Assembly: GCF_963678635.1 (NCBI RefSeq)
Contig: NW_026970820.1
Location: 806,001 to 870,000 of the forward strand
Length of the DNA stretch: 64,000 bases
Direction of reading: 5' to 3'
Source of the DNA: Symsagittifera roscoffensis
Taxonomy: Eukaryota; Xenacoelomorpha; Acoela; Convolutidae
The translations under genes were made by a program, and so were the position numbers. The notes below the pieces were generated by a model that was not told the origin of the DNA, ran no database searches, and was given only the letters and a program-made list of their open reading frames with translations. This document shows, in pieces, positions 23,643-35,985 of this stretch; within the stretch, counting starts at the first letter, position 1, and each line of letters begins with the position of its first letter.

Positions 23643-23680
23643 GGACTGTCTCAACGAAAACAAGTTTTCGGAAACAGTCC
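23643..23680 (+). other. Compound hairpin of family D, unit 11
   Basis: Outer arms GGACTGTCTC/GAAACAGTCC (one C-A mismatch), left bulge AA, inner perfect 7-bp stem CGAAAAC/GTTTTCG around AA. Its sequence is unrelated to the A/B/C compound hairpin, but it occupies the corresponding place in the unit at about +312. Confidence 0.75.
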
Positions 23681-24160
23681 TGGGGACTTAGTTTTGATCT
23701 CATTTTTGGGTCTATTGACTTCCATTTAGGATTAGTAGGCTAACGGAACCTATATTATGTCCTAAAAAGATTGAGTTTGTGTCAAAAAGTTAAAAAGCAA
23801 GAGAAAAAAAAACATTTAAAAAATTTTAAAAATTTCAAAAATTTAAAAAATTGGAAAAATTGTTCCAAAACACTTGATTTTTTGTTTTGTCATAAAATAA
23901 CAAGAAATTGACGTAAAATGAACTTTCAATAGTCTATTTTGACTAGTTTTCACGATTCAAGCACATTTTAACTTAATAACAACATTCAAAAACTCACTGG
24001 AAAAGTTGTTTTTCGGCAAACGCCCTTTTTGACCACACCTACGAAATCCATAACTTTTTATCTAACAAATATAGAGACTTCGGGTTTTTTGTATTGTATT
24101 AAGCATCCTCGAGTCTACCTGTCGCGTGCTAAAATGAACAATTTTTCTCTTTAATTTATC

Positions 24161-24182
24161 CCGCCATTTCGAAATAGGGCGG
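24161..24182 (+). other. Hairpin CCGCC...GGCGG around ATTTCGAAAT
   Basis: A 5-bp G/C stem encloses a 10-base palindrome with a 2-nt bulge, in an otherwise A/T-rich stretch of unit 11. I did not find a clear equivalent in unit 20. Confidence 0.4.
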
Positions 24183-24872
24183 TTTTTGGCAATTTTTTGT
24201 CCTTTTTAGTCAAAAAAGTCAAATTTACAGACATCTGTCAAAAAAACTGTTATCTAATGATAAAGGCAGATGGCCTTTGCAAATCAAATAAGGTCCTGAG
24301 TGAGAACAAAATTGCCCTCTAATTGTCCGTGGGGGGAGGAAATCGAAAATTTTCGTTTTTGGCGGGAAAATTTGAAATTTTTCACAAAAACATTTACTCT
24401 GCAGACAACGGCCATAGACTAATGTTGGCCTAGCACGCATTTTTTGCCTTCATAACTAGGGTCGATTTCTGCCGGGAACATTGATTTTTCAAAAAAATGA
24501 CCAAAATTTTTGTTGCATTTTTTCAAAAAAATCAAATTTTTGACAAAAATCAAAATTCCAAACCCTACATATTTAAGCTCCCCAAACAGTCTACTTTAAT
24601 CCATTCCCCATCAATATACCCCATTTTCTCAACCAAAATTTATTTATTGATTCATTTTCAAGGAAAAACGTGATTTTTCAAATTTTTCACACCCAAAAGC
24701 GTCTGACACACCCCGAAGGACCACTTTTTTTTCCCAACAGCCCCCATTTTTGTCAGTTTTGTACCAATAGGGGGTTGCATGCCAAAAGTTAGCCAATTCG
24801 TACCTGCCATTTTCTAGATCTCGTATAATTCTGAGCTTTTTAACAATAGGTTAACGTAAAGATTTACGAAAC

Positions 24873-24895
24873 GGCCAGGGACCCTACCCTCGGCC
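24873..24895 (+). other. Terminal 3' hairpin of family D, unit 11
   Basis: GGCC and AGGG on the left pair with CCCT and GGCC on the right, around ACCCTA with one bulged C. 37 nt follow to CTAG through CGCGGACGCCCACCTAG. The loop keeps the CCTACCC element common to all families. Confidence 0.7.
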
Positions 24896-24932
24896 TAAAT
24901 GAACAGAGAAGCCCACGCGGACGCCCACCTAG

Positions 24933-27142
24933 CACAATCAGGTACTAGTGGCTTGATTTGAGTTTTTAGTATTTTCTGGAACCAAAACTGGGTGTCGTCA
25001 AGCATCAACATCTTGTGCTCAAGCAAATACGTGGACTTCTACGCATTCCCATTAGCAATGCGCCTTTCGGGCGCAAATGCCAATGCTCAACTAATTGCCA
25101 GGTGAAAAAATTTGTTTAAAGAAAAATTCTGATAAATTTTAATTTAAACTATCACCAAAAAACGCAAAGATTTCAAAGTGTGAAACAATCAAGTTTTTGC
25201 TATTACCGGACACTCAGTGAGACTGATTTCGGCAAAATTAAAAGTGAAAAAGAAGGAAATGGAAAGAAAAAAACTGTTCAAAATAAGAACACAACATCAA
25301 AAACTTATTTGATCTCCGCTAATGTCATAATTCCGATCAGGCTGATTTCAGATTTTAAGCGTAGAACTTACGGTTACGGCTGCTCCCTCTGCAGGTCCCA
25401 GAGGGACCGAGTGAGCATCCTACCTCGATCCAGGATAACGGATAGTTGTATTTAATTTTTCACAAAATTTTTTTTCACTAATGCTTGTGTTCAATTCCTC
25501 ATGAAAAGCTGTATAAAATTTTTTAAAAAATGATTTTATTAATCAATGCTTCCAAGAACAACTGATGTTAGGCGGTTACAAATGAAGTTAGTGAAAACTA
25601 GTAAGGGATAATGATGAGAAAAATTGTAAGTTTTCAAATGATTTTAAAAACAGTTTTTTTCTTTTTTTCTTTTCTAAATCGAGAGAAATGAATCAGTTTT
25701 TTTAAGTTTTCCTCGCACTAACCACTGTTCATAAGAAATGAAGATTCCTGTTCTAGTCGTTTATAAAACTTTGGCAGAAAAAACATCAATATGATGTAAA
25801 ATGTTTTAAAGAGAAAAATTTAAAAATTATGTTTTTTTTTTTAAAATAAAAAAATTTGTAATTTTCAAAATTGAAAAAAAGTGAAAATTAATTGCATATT
25901 ACGATTCAGCGTACCCAACTTAGTTGGTCTAGCTTTTTAAATTACCAAAAAATGTTGAAAATTGTAGATTTTATGAAGTTTTCATTTTGGCTATTTTTCC
26001 TTGTTGCCTCCACTTAAGGCACCTTTGAGCCAACTTGAGAAACTGGAACCTAAACAAGCTATACAGATAGTCTGAATGAGCCGTTTTTAGCTTGAAACCA
26101 CGCCTGGAAGAAAAAAAAACTCCAGAAAAGAAAGAAAATTTTGAACTTTAACCTTTTTTCTTCTTCAAATGGCGATACTTAGAATAATTTTTCAGCTGAA
26201 AAGTTCACAAAAAATCAAAAAAATTCAAATTTTGAAAAAATTTTAAAAAAATCTCATCAGTCTGTTTATTGGAGTCTTCGAGGTTTTGGGAGACCTTATC
26301 TGGCGACTAACAACAAGTGGATCACTTATTTTAAAATTTTGAGAAAGGTCAAAAAAACATGTTTTTTCGATTTTTTTGACAGAATTTCGAAAGCAATATC
26401 TTGGCTAAAAACAAGAATGAGGGCCTAAAATTAGTACAAACAGTACTCCCACATAAATTAGGGTGGAAGCAAAAAATTGACTCTGACTCAAAAATCGTTT
26501 TTTAACTTTATTTCTGAACAAGAAATTGAAAAGAAATCAAAAACTTCAAAATTTTTTGAAAAAAATGATTGTTTTGAAAAAGTGCCAATTTTCAGCTGAA
26601 ACTTTTCATTTTAGCTAAAAAAGCCAGAGCAAGGCCCTTTAGGCTCAACTAAATTAATTAAGCAAATTATTTTCAAGTTTTTTCGTTAAAGGCTTTTATT
26701 TTGAAAAAGTATTCAAAAATGGGTAAAAAAAAGTCAAAAAAATCAATTTTCTCAGATTCAAAAACCTCCATCACTATGATGATTAGTTCGCTAGATAGGA
26801 CTGCTGAAACCAATTTAGACGTATTTTCATAAGCATATCAAAATTTTTACTTATTTTTGAGAATTAAGCAAAATAAAAACTTTTCCCAAATTGGGCAAAA
26901 AGCCCAAATTAGCCCAAACACCTGTTAAAAATTGTTGGGTCAAAAAATCACAAAAAGAAACCCCTATTCGTTTGACATTTTAGGGCCGCATGCAAAAAAT
27001 TAGACCATTCTAACCTGACAATTTCGAGAATCGACTTTTTTGCAAAATTTCTCTATAGTCCATTTGAGGGATATTACTTGTACCGGTGGGGGCCCCTACC
27101 CCACCTCAAAAAATTTTGTAATGCTGGAACGCGGCCACCTAG
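24933..27142 (+). mobile_element. Unit 12: family A, A2 5' end, alpha 3' end
   Basis: Complete, 2210 bp. Small hairpin 25059-25075 with a G-T wobble, compound hairpin 25378-25420 with CTGCAGG in place of CTACAGG, terminal hairpin 27085-27105. A few bases of the usual AAGGTACATTAGG are lost near 26455. Confidence 0.9.
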
Positions 27143-29352
27143 CACCCTCAAGGTCACGTGACTTATTTTTGTTTTTGGTAGTTTCTGAAACCAAAACAAT
27201 AAGGTCATGCGCCAATATCATGGCCTCAAGCAAAGACGTCGGACTCGACGCATTCACATTAGCCTTGCACCCTTCGGGCGCAAATGCCAATGCTCAATTA
27301 ATTTTGCCACGTGAAAAAATTTTTAAGGAAAAATTCTGATAAAATTTAACTTAAACTACCACGAAAGAACGCAAAGATTTCAAAGTGTGAAACAATCAAG
27401 TTTTTGCTAATACCGGGCATGCAGTGAGACTGATTTCGGCAAAAATAAAATGAAAATTGAAGGAAATGGAAAGAAAAAAATTGTTCAAAAAAGAACGCAA
27501 CATCAAAAACTTATTTGATGTCCGCTAATGTCATAATTCCGATCAGGCTGATTTCAGATTTTAAGCGCAGAGTTTACGGTTACGGCTGCTCCCTCTACAG
27601 GTCCCAGAGGGACCGAGTGAGCATCCTACCTCGATCCAGGATAACGGACAGTTGTTTTTAATTTTTCACAAATTTTTTTTCACTAATGCTTTTTTTCAAT
27701 TCCTCATGAGAAGCTGTATAAATTTTTTTAAAAAATGATTTTTTTTATCAATGCTTCCAAGAACAACTGATGTTAGGCGGTTACAAATGCGGTTGGTGAA
27801 AACTAGTAAGGGATAATGATGAGAAAAACTGTAAGTTTTCAAATGAATTTAAAAACAGTTTTTTTTTCTTTTTTCTTTTGTAAATCGGGAGAAATGAATC
27901 AGTTTTTTTAAGTTTTCCTCGCACCACCCACTGTTCATAAGTAATGAAGATTCCTGTTCTAGCCGTTTATAAAACTTTGGCAGAAAAAACATCAGAATGA
28001 TGTAAAATGTTTTTAAAAAAATAAAAATTTAAAAATTATGTTTAAAAAAAAAATCAAAAATTTGTAATTTTCAAAATTGAAAAAAAGTTAAAATTAATTG
28101 CATATTACGATTCAGCGTACCCAACTTAGTGGGTCTAGCATTTTAAATTACCAAAAAATGTTGAAAATTGTAGATTTTATGAAGTTTTCATTTTGGCTAT
28201 TTTTCCTTGTCGCCTCCACTTGAGGCACCTTTGAGCCAACTTGAGAAACTGGAACGTAAACAAGCTGCACAGATGGTCAAAGTGAGCCATTTTCAGCGTG
28301 ATAACACGCCTGGAAGAAAAAAAACTCCAGAAAAGAAAGAAAATTATGAACTTTAACCTTTTTTCTTCTTCAAATGGCGATACTTAGAATAATTTTTCAG
28401 CTGAAAAGTTCAAAAAAAATCAAAAAATTCAAATTTTGAAAAAATTTATAAAAAATTCTCATCAGTCTGTTTATTGGAGTCTTCGAGGTTTTGAGAGACC
28501 TCATCTGGCGGCTAACGACAAGTGGATCACTTATTTTAAAATTTTGAGAAAGGTCAAAAAAACATGTTTTTTTGATTTTTTTGACAGAATTCCGAAAGCA
28601 ATATCTTGGCTAAAAACAAGATTGAGGGCCTAAAATTAGTACAAACAGTACTCCCACATAAGGTACATTAGGTTGGAAACAAAAAATTTACTCTGACTCA
28701 AAAATCGTTTTTTAACTTTATTTCTGAACAAGAAATTGAAAAGAAATGAAAAACTTAAAAATTTTTTGAAAAAAAAGATTGTTTTGAAAAAGTGCCAATT
28801 TTTAGCTGAAACTTTTCATTTTAGCTAATAAAGCCAGAGCAATGCCCTTTAAGCTCAAATAAATTAATTATGCAAATTATTTTGAAGTTTTTTCGTTGAA
28901 GGCTTTTATTTTGAAAAAGTATTCAAAAATGGGTAAAAAAAAGTCAAAAAAATCAATTTTCTCCAATTCAAAAACCTCCACTACCATGATGATTAGTTCG
29001 TTAGATAGTACTGCTGAGATCAATTTAGACGTATTTTCATAAGTATATCAAAATTTTTATTTATTTTTGAGAATTAAGCAAAATAAAAACTTTTCCCAAA
29101 TTGGGCAAAAAGCCCAAATTAGCCCAAACACCTGTTAAAAATTGTTGGGTCAAAAAGTCACAAAAGGAAACCCCTATTCGTTTGCCATTTTAGGGCCGCA
29201 TGCAAAAAATTAGACCAATCTAACCTGACAATTTCGAGAATCGACTTTTTTGCAAAATTTCTCTATAGTCCATTTGAGGGATATTACTTGTACCGGTGGG
29301 GGCCCCTACCCCACCTCAAAAAATTTTGTAATGCTGGAACGCGGCCACCTAG
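27143..29352 (+). mobile_element. Unit 13: family A, A1 5' end, alpha 3' end; near-copy of unit 10
   Basis: Complete, 2210 bp. Matches unit 10 along its whole length with scattered single-base differences, but lies between two A units. Small hairpin 27266-27282 (one A-C mismatch), compound hairpin 27584-27626, terminal hairpin 29295-29315. Confidence 0.9.
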
Positions 29353-31560
29353 CACCCTCAAGGTCACGTGTTGGATTTTTGTTTTTGGTATTTTCTGAAA
29401 CCAAAAGAGAGCGTGGTCATGCATCGACATCATGTGCTCAAGCAAATACGTGGACTTCTACGCATTCCCATTAGCATTGCGCCCTTCGGGCGCAAATGCC
29501 AATGCTCAATTAATTCTGGCAGGTGAAAATTTTTTAAAGAAAAATTCTGATGATTTTTAACTTAAGCTACCACCAAAAAACGGATAGATTTCAAAGTGTG
29601 AAACAATCAAGTTTTTGCTAATACGGGGCATGTAGTGAGACTGATTTCGGCAAAAATAAAATGGAAAATGAAGGAAATGGAAAGAAAAAAATTGTTCAAA
29701 ATAAGAACGCATTATCAAAAACTTATTTGATCTCCGCTAATGCATAATTCCGATCAAACTGATTCCAGATTTTAAGCGTAGAGTTAACGGTTACGGCTGC
29801 TCCCTCTACAGGTCCCAGAGGGACCGAGTGAGCATCCTACCTCGATCCAGGATAACGGATAGTTGTTTTTAATTTTTCACAAAATTTTTTTCACTAATGC
29901 TTGTTTTCAATACCTCATGAGAAGCTGTATAAATTTTTAAAAAATTGATTTTATTAATCAATGCTTCCAAGAACAACTGATGTTAGGGGTTACAAACGCG
30001 GTTGGTGAAAACTAGTAAGGGATAATGATGAGAAAAATTGTAAGTTTTCAAATGAATTTAAAAACAGTTTTTTTCTTTTTTCTTTTGTAAATCGGGAGAA
30101 ATGAATCAGTTTTTTTTTGTTTTCCTCGCACCACCTACTGTTCTTAAGTAATGAAGATTCCTGTTCTAGCCGTTTATAACACTTTGGCAGAAACAACATC
30201 AATATGATGTAAAATGTTTTAAAAAAGAGAAAAAATTAAAAATTATGTTTTTTTTTAAAAAAATTCAAAAATTTGTAATTTTCAAAATTGAGAAAAAGTG
30301 AAAATTAATTGCATATTAAGATTCAGCGTACCCAATTTAGTGGGTCTAGCATTTTAAATAACCAAAAAATGTTAAAAATTGTAGATTTTATGAAGTTTTC
30401 ATTCTGGCTATGTTTCCTTGTCGCCTCCACTGAAGGCACCTTTGAGCCAACTTGAGAATCTGGAACGTAAGCAAGCTATGCAGATAGTCTGAATGAGCCA
30501 TTTTTAGCTTGATAACACGCCTGGAAGAAAAAAAATCCAGAAAAGAAAGAAAATTTTGAACTTTAACCTTTTTTCTTCTTCAAATGGCGATACTTAGAAT
30601 AATTTTTCAGCTGAAAAGTTCAAAAAAAATCAAAAAATTCGAATTTTGAAAAATTTTTAAAAAAATCTCATCAGTCTGTTTATTGGAGTCTTCGAGGTTT
30701 TTGGAGATTTTATCTGGCGACTAACAACAAGTGGATCACTTATTTTAAAATTTTGAGAAAGGTCAAAAAAACATGTTTTTTCGACTTTTTTGACAGAATT
30801 CCGAAACAAATATCTTGGCTAAAAACAAGAATGAGGGCCTAAAATTAGTACAAACAGTACTCCCACATAAGGTACATTAGGGTGGAAACAAAAAATTTAC
30901 TCTGACTCAATAATCGTTTTTTAACTTTATTTCTGAACAAGAAATTGAAAAGAAATCAAAAACTGAAAATTTTTTTGAAAAAAATGATTGTTTTGAAAAA
31001 GTGTCAATTTTTAGCTGAAACTTTTCATTTTAGCTAAGAAAACCAGAGCAATGCCCTTTAAGCTCAATTAAATTAATATAGCAAACTGTTTTCAAGTTTT
31101 TTCGTTAAAAGCTTTCATTTTGAAAGAGTATTCAAAAATGGGTAAAAAAAAGTCAAAAAAATCAATTTTCTCCGATTCAAAAACCTCCACTACCATGATG
31201 ATTAGTGCGTTAGATAGGACTGCTGAGATCAATTTAGACGTTTTTTCATAAGTATATCAAAATTTTTACTTATTTTTGAGAATTAAGCAAAATAAAAACT
31301 TTTCCCAAATTGGGCAAAAAGCCCAAATTAGCCCAAACACCTGTTAAAAATTGTTGGGTCAAAAAATCACAAAAGGAAACCCCTATTCGTTTGACATTTT
31401 AGGGCCGCATGCAAAAAATTAGACCAATCTAACCTGACAATTTCGAGAATCAACTTTTTTGTCAAAATTCTCTAAAGACCAATTTAGGGAGATTACTTGT
31501 ACCGGTGGGGGCCCTACCCCACCTAAAAAATTTTTGAAATGCTGGAACGCGGCCACCTAG
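29353..31560 (+). mobile_element. Unit 14: family A, A1 5' end, beta 3' end
   Basis: Complete, 2208 bp. CACGTG is followed by TTGG as in unit 2. Small hairpin 29478-29494, compound hairpin 29795-29837, terminal hairpin 31504-31523. One base is missing near 29742 (AATGCATAATT for AATGTCATAATT), which shifts the frame that is open in sister copies. Confidence 0.9.
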
Positions 31561-33777
31561 CACCCTCAAGGTCACGTGACTTATTTTTGTTTTGGGAATT
31601 TTCTGAAACCAAAAGAGAGCCTGGTCATGCATCGACATCACATCATGTGCTCAAGCAAATACGTGGACTTCTACGCATTCCCATTCGCAGTGCGCCCTTC
31701 GGGCGCAAATGCCAATGCTCAATTAATTTCGCCAGGTGAAAATTTTTTAAAGAAAAATTCTGATAAATTTTAACTTAAACTACCATCAAAAAACGCAAAG
31801 ATTTCAAAGTGTGAAACAATCAAGTTTTTGCTATTACCGGGCATGTAGTGAGACTGAATCCGGCAAAAATAAATTGAAAAACGAAGGAAATGGAAAGAAA
31901 AAAATTGTTCAAAATAAGAACGCAACCTCAAAAACTTATTTGATCTCCGCTAAGGTCATAATTCCGATCAGGCTGATTTCAGATTTTAAGCGTACAATTT
32001 ACGGTTACGGCTGCTCCCTCTACAGGTCCCAGAGGGACCGAGTGAGCATCCTACCTCGATCCAGGTTAACGGATAGTTGTTCTTAATTTTTCACAAATTT
32101 TTTTTTTCACTAATGCTTGTTTTCATTTCCTCATGAGAAGCTGTATTAATTTTAAAAAAATTGATTTTATTAATCAATGCTTCCAAGAACAACTGATGTT
32201 AGGCGGTTGCAAATGCGGTTGCTGAAAACTAGTAAGGGATAATGATGAGAAAAATTGTAAGTTTTCAAATGAATTTAAAAACAGTTTTTTTCTTTTTTCT
32301 TTTGTAAATCGGGAGAAATGAATCATTTTTTTAAAAAGTTTTCCTCGCACCAACCACTGTTCTTAAGTAATGAAGATTCCTGTTCTAGCCGTTTATAACA
32401 CTTTGGCAGAAAAAACATCAATATGATGTAAAATGTTTTAAAAAAGAGAAAAATTTAAAAATTATGTTTTTTTTTAAAAATCAAAAATTTGTAATTTTCA
32501 AAATTGAAAAAAAGTGAAAATTAATTGCATATTACAATTCAGCGTACCCATTTTAGTGGGTATAGCATTTTGAATCACCAAAAAATGTTACAAATTGTAG
32601 ATTTTATGAAGTTTTCATTTTGGCTATTTTTCCTTGTCGCCTCCACTTAAGGCACCTTTCAGCCAACTTGAGAAACTGGAACCTAAACAAGCTATACAGA
32701 TAGTCTGAATGAGCCATTTTCAGCGTGATAACACGCTTGGAAGAAAAAAAACTGCAGAAAAGAAAGGAAATTTTGAACTTTAACCTTTTTTCTTCTTCAA
32801 ATGGCGATACTTAGAATAATTTTTCAGCTGAAAAGTTCAAAAAAAATCAAAAAATTCAAATTTTGAAAAATTTTTAAAAAAATCTCATCAGTCTGTTTAT
32901 TGGAGTCTTCGAGGTTTTGGGAGACCTTATCTGGCGGCTAACAACAAGTGGATCACTTATTTTAAATTTTTGAGAAAGGTCAAAAAAACCTGTTTTTACG
33001 ATTTTTTAGACAGAATTCCGAAAGCAATATCTTGGCTAAAAACAAAAATGAGGGCCTAAAAATAGTACAAACAGTACTCCCACATAAAGTACATTAGGTT
33101 GGAAAGAAGAAATTGACTCTGATTCAAAAATCGTTTTATAACTTTATTTCTGAACAAAAAATTGTATAAAAATCAAAAACTGAAAAATTTTTTGAAAAAA
33201 ATGATTGTTTTGAAAAAGTGCCAATTTTTAGCTGAAACTTTTCATTTTAGCTAAAAAAGCCAGAGCAAGGCCCTTTAAGTTCAATTAAATTAATTAAGCA
33301 AATTATTTTCAAGTTTTTTCGTTAAAGGCTTTTATTTTGAAAAAGTATTCAAAAATGGGTAAAAAAAAGTCAAAAAAATCAATTTTCTCAGATTCAAAAA
33401 CCTCCACCACCATGATGATTAGTTCGCTAGATAGGACTGCTGAAACCAATTTAGACGCATTTTCATAAGTATATCAAAATTTTTATTTATTTTTGAGAAT
33501 TAAGCAAAATAAAAACTTTTCCCAAATTGGGCAAAAAGCCCAAATTAGCCCAAACACCTGTTAAAAATTGTTGGGTCGAAAAATCACAAAAGGAAACCCC
33601 TATTCGTTTGACATTTTAGGGCCGCATGCAAAAAATTAGACCAATCTAACCTGACAATTTCGAGAATCAACTTTTTTGTCAAAATTCTCTAAAGACCAAT
33701 TTAGGGAGATTACTTGTACCGGTGGGGGCCCTACCCCACCTAAAAAATTTTTGAAATGCTGGAACGCGGCCACCTAG
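31561..33777 (+). mobile_element. Unit 15: family A, A1 5' end, beta 3' end
   Basis: Complete, 2217 bp. It carries a small duplication, CATCACATCATG near 31635, found again only in unit 19. Small hairpin 31691-31707, compound hairpin 32009-32051, terminal hairpin 33721-33740. Confidence 0.9.
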
Positions 33778-35985
33778 CACCCTCAAGGTCACGTGTGTGA
33801 TTTTTGTTTTTGGTATTTTCTGAAAACAAAAGAGAGCGTGGTCATGCATCTACATCATGTGCCCAAGCAAATACGTGGACTTCTACGCATTCCCATTCGC
33901 AAGGCGCCCTTCGGGCGCAAATGCCAAGGCTCAATTAATTTTGCCAGGTGAAAATGTTTTAAAGAAAAATTCTGATGAATTTTAACTTAAACTACCACCA
34001 AAAAACGCAAAGTTTTCAAAGTGTGAAACAATCAAGTTTTTGGTAATACCGGGCATGCAGAGAGACTGATTTGGGCAAAAATAAAATGGAAAATGAAGGA
34101 AATGGAAAGAAAAAAATTGTTCAAAATAAGAACGCATTATCAAAAATTATTTGATCTCCGCTAATGTCATAATTCCGATCAGGCTGATTTCAGATTTTAA
34201 GCGTAGGGTTTACAGTTACGGCTGCTCTCTCTACAGGTCCCAGAGGGACCGAGTGAGCATCCTACCTCGATCCAGGATAACGGATAGTTGTTTTAAGTTT
34301 TTCACAATTTTTTTTACACTAATGCTTGTTTTCACTTCCTCATGAGAAGCTGTATAGTTTTTTAGAAAAAATGATTTTAATAATCAATGCTTCCAAGAAC
34401 AACTGATGTTAGGCGGTTACAAATGAGGTTGGTGAAAAGTAGTAAGGGATAATGATGAGAAAAATAGCAAGTTTTCAAATGAATTTAAAAACAGTTTTTT
34501 TCTTTTTTTCTTTTGTAAATCGGGAGAAACGAATCAGTTTTTTTAAAGTTTTCCTGGCACCACCCACTGTTATTAAATAATGAAGATTCATGTTCTAGCC
34601 GTTAATAACAATTTGGCAGAAAAAACATCAATATGATGTAAAATGTTTTAAAAAAGAGAAAAATTTAAAAATTATGTTTTTTTTAGAAAAAAAAAATTGT
34701 TATTTTCAAAATTGAAAAAAAGTGAAAATTAATTGCCTATTACGATTCAGCGTGCCCAATTTAGTGGGTCTAGCATTTTAAATTACCAAAAAACGTTGAA
34801 AATTGTAGATTTTATGAAGTTTTCATTTTGGCTATTTTTCCTTGTCGCCTCCACTTAAGGCACCTTTGAGCCAACTTGAGAAACTGAAACCTAAACAAGC
34901 TACACAGATAGTCTGAATGAGCCATTTTCAGCTTGCTAACACGCCAAGAAGAAAAAAAACTGTAGAAAAGAATGAAAATTTTGAACTTTAACCTTTTTTC
35001 TTCTTCAAATGGCGTTACTTAGAATAATTTTTCAGGTGAAAAGTTGAAAAAAAATCAAAAAATTCAAACTTTGAAAAAATTTTAAAAAAATCTCATCAGT
35101 CTGTTTTTTGGAGTCTTCGAGATTTTGGGAGACCTTATCTGGTGGCTAACAACAAGTGGATCACTTATTTTAAAAATTCGAGAAAGGTCAAAAAAACATG
35201 TTTTTTCGATTTTTTTGACAGAATTCCGAAAGCAATATCTTGGCTTAAAACAAAAATGAGGGCCTAAAATTAGTACAAACAGTACTCCCACATAAAGTAC
35301 ATTAGGTTGGAAACAAAAAATTGACTCTGACTCAAAAATCGTTTTTAAACTTTATTTCTGAACAAAAAATTGTAAAAAAATCAAAAACTTAAAAATTTTT
35401 TGAAAAAAATGATTGTTTTGAAAAAGTGCCAATTTTTGGCTGAAACTTTTCATTTTAGCTAAGAAAGCCAGAGCAATGCCCTTTAAGCTCTAATAAATTA
35501 ATAAACCAAATTGTTTTCAAGTTTTTTCGTCAAAGGTTTTTATTTTGAAAAAGTATTCAAAAATGGGTAAAAAAAAGTCAAAAAAATCAATTTTCTCCGA
35601 TTCAAAAACCTCCACTACCATGATGATTAGTGCGTTAGATAGGACTGCTGAGATCAATTTAGACGTTCTTTCATAAGTATATCAAAATTTTTACTTATTT
35701 TTGAGAATTAGGCAAAATAAAAACTTTTCCCAAATTGGGCAAAAAGCCCAAATTAGCCCAAACACCTGTTAAAAATTGTTGGGTCAAAAAATCACAAAAG
35801 GAAACCCCTATTCGTTTGACATTTTAGGGCCGCATGCAAAAAATTAGAACAATCTAACCTGACAATTTCGAGAATCAACTTTTTTGTCAAGATTCTCTAA
35901 AGACCAATTTAGGGAGATTACTTGTACCGGTGGGGGCCCTACCCCACCTAAAAAATTTTTGAAATGCTGGAACGCGGCCACCTAG
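33778..35985 (+). mobile_element. Unit 16: family A, A1 5' end, beta 3' end
   Basis: Complete, 2208 bp. Its first 100 bp (CACGTGTGTGATT, GTGCCCAAGC) are shared with unit 18. Small hairpin 33904-33918, compound hairpin 34220-34262, terminal hairpin 35929-35948. Confidence 0.9.

Larger units (their letters stand above)
23331..24932 (+). mobile_element. Unit 11: family D, copy 1
   Basis: Complete, 1602 bp. The first 75 nt are unlike the other D copy; homology begins near AACGCACTCGCA. Terminator-like hairpin 23430-23455, compound hairpin 23643-23680, hairpin 24161-24182, degenerate GCATGC near 24778, terminal hairpin 24873-24895, CTAG ends at 24932. The body has GGCGGGAAAATTT, also found in unit 20. 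No gene is visible; a 71-codon minus-strand frame at 24225-24440 has no support. Confidence 0.85.
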
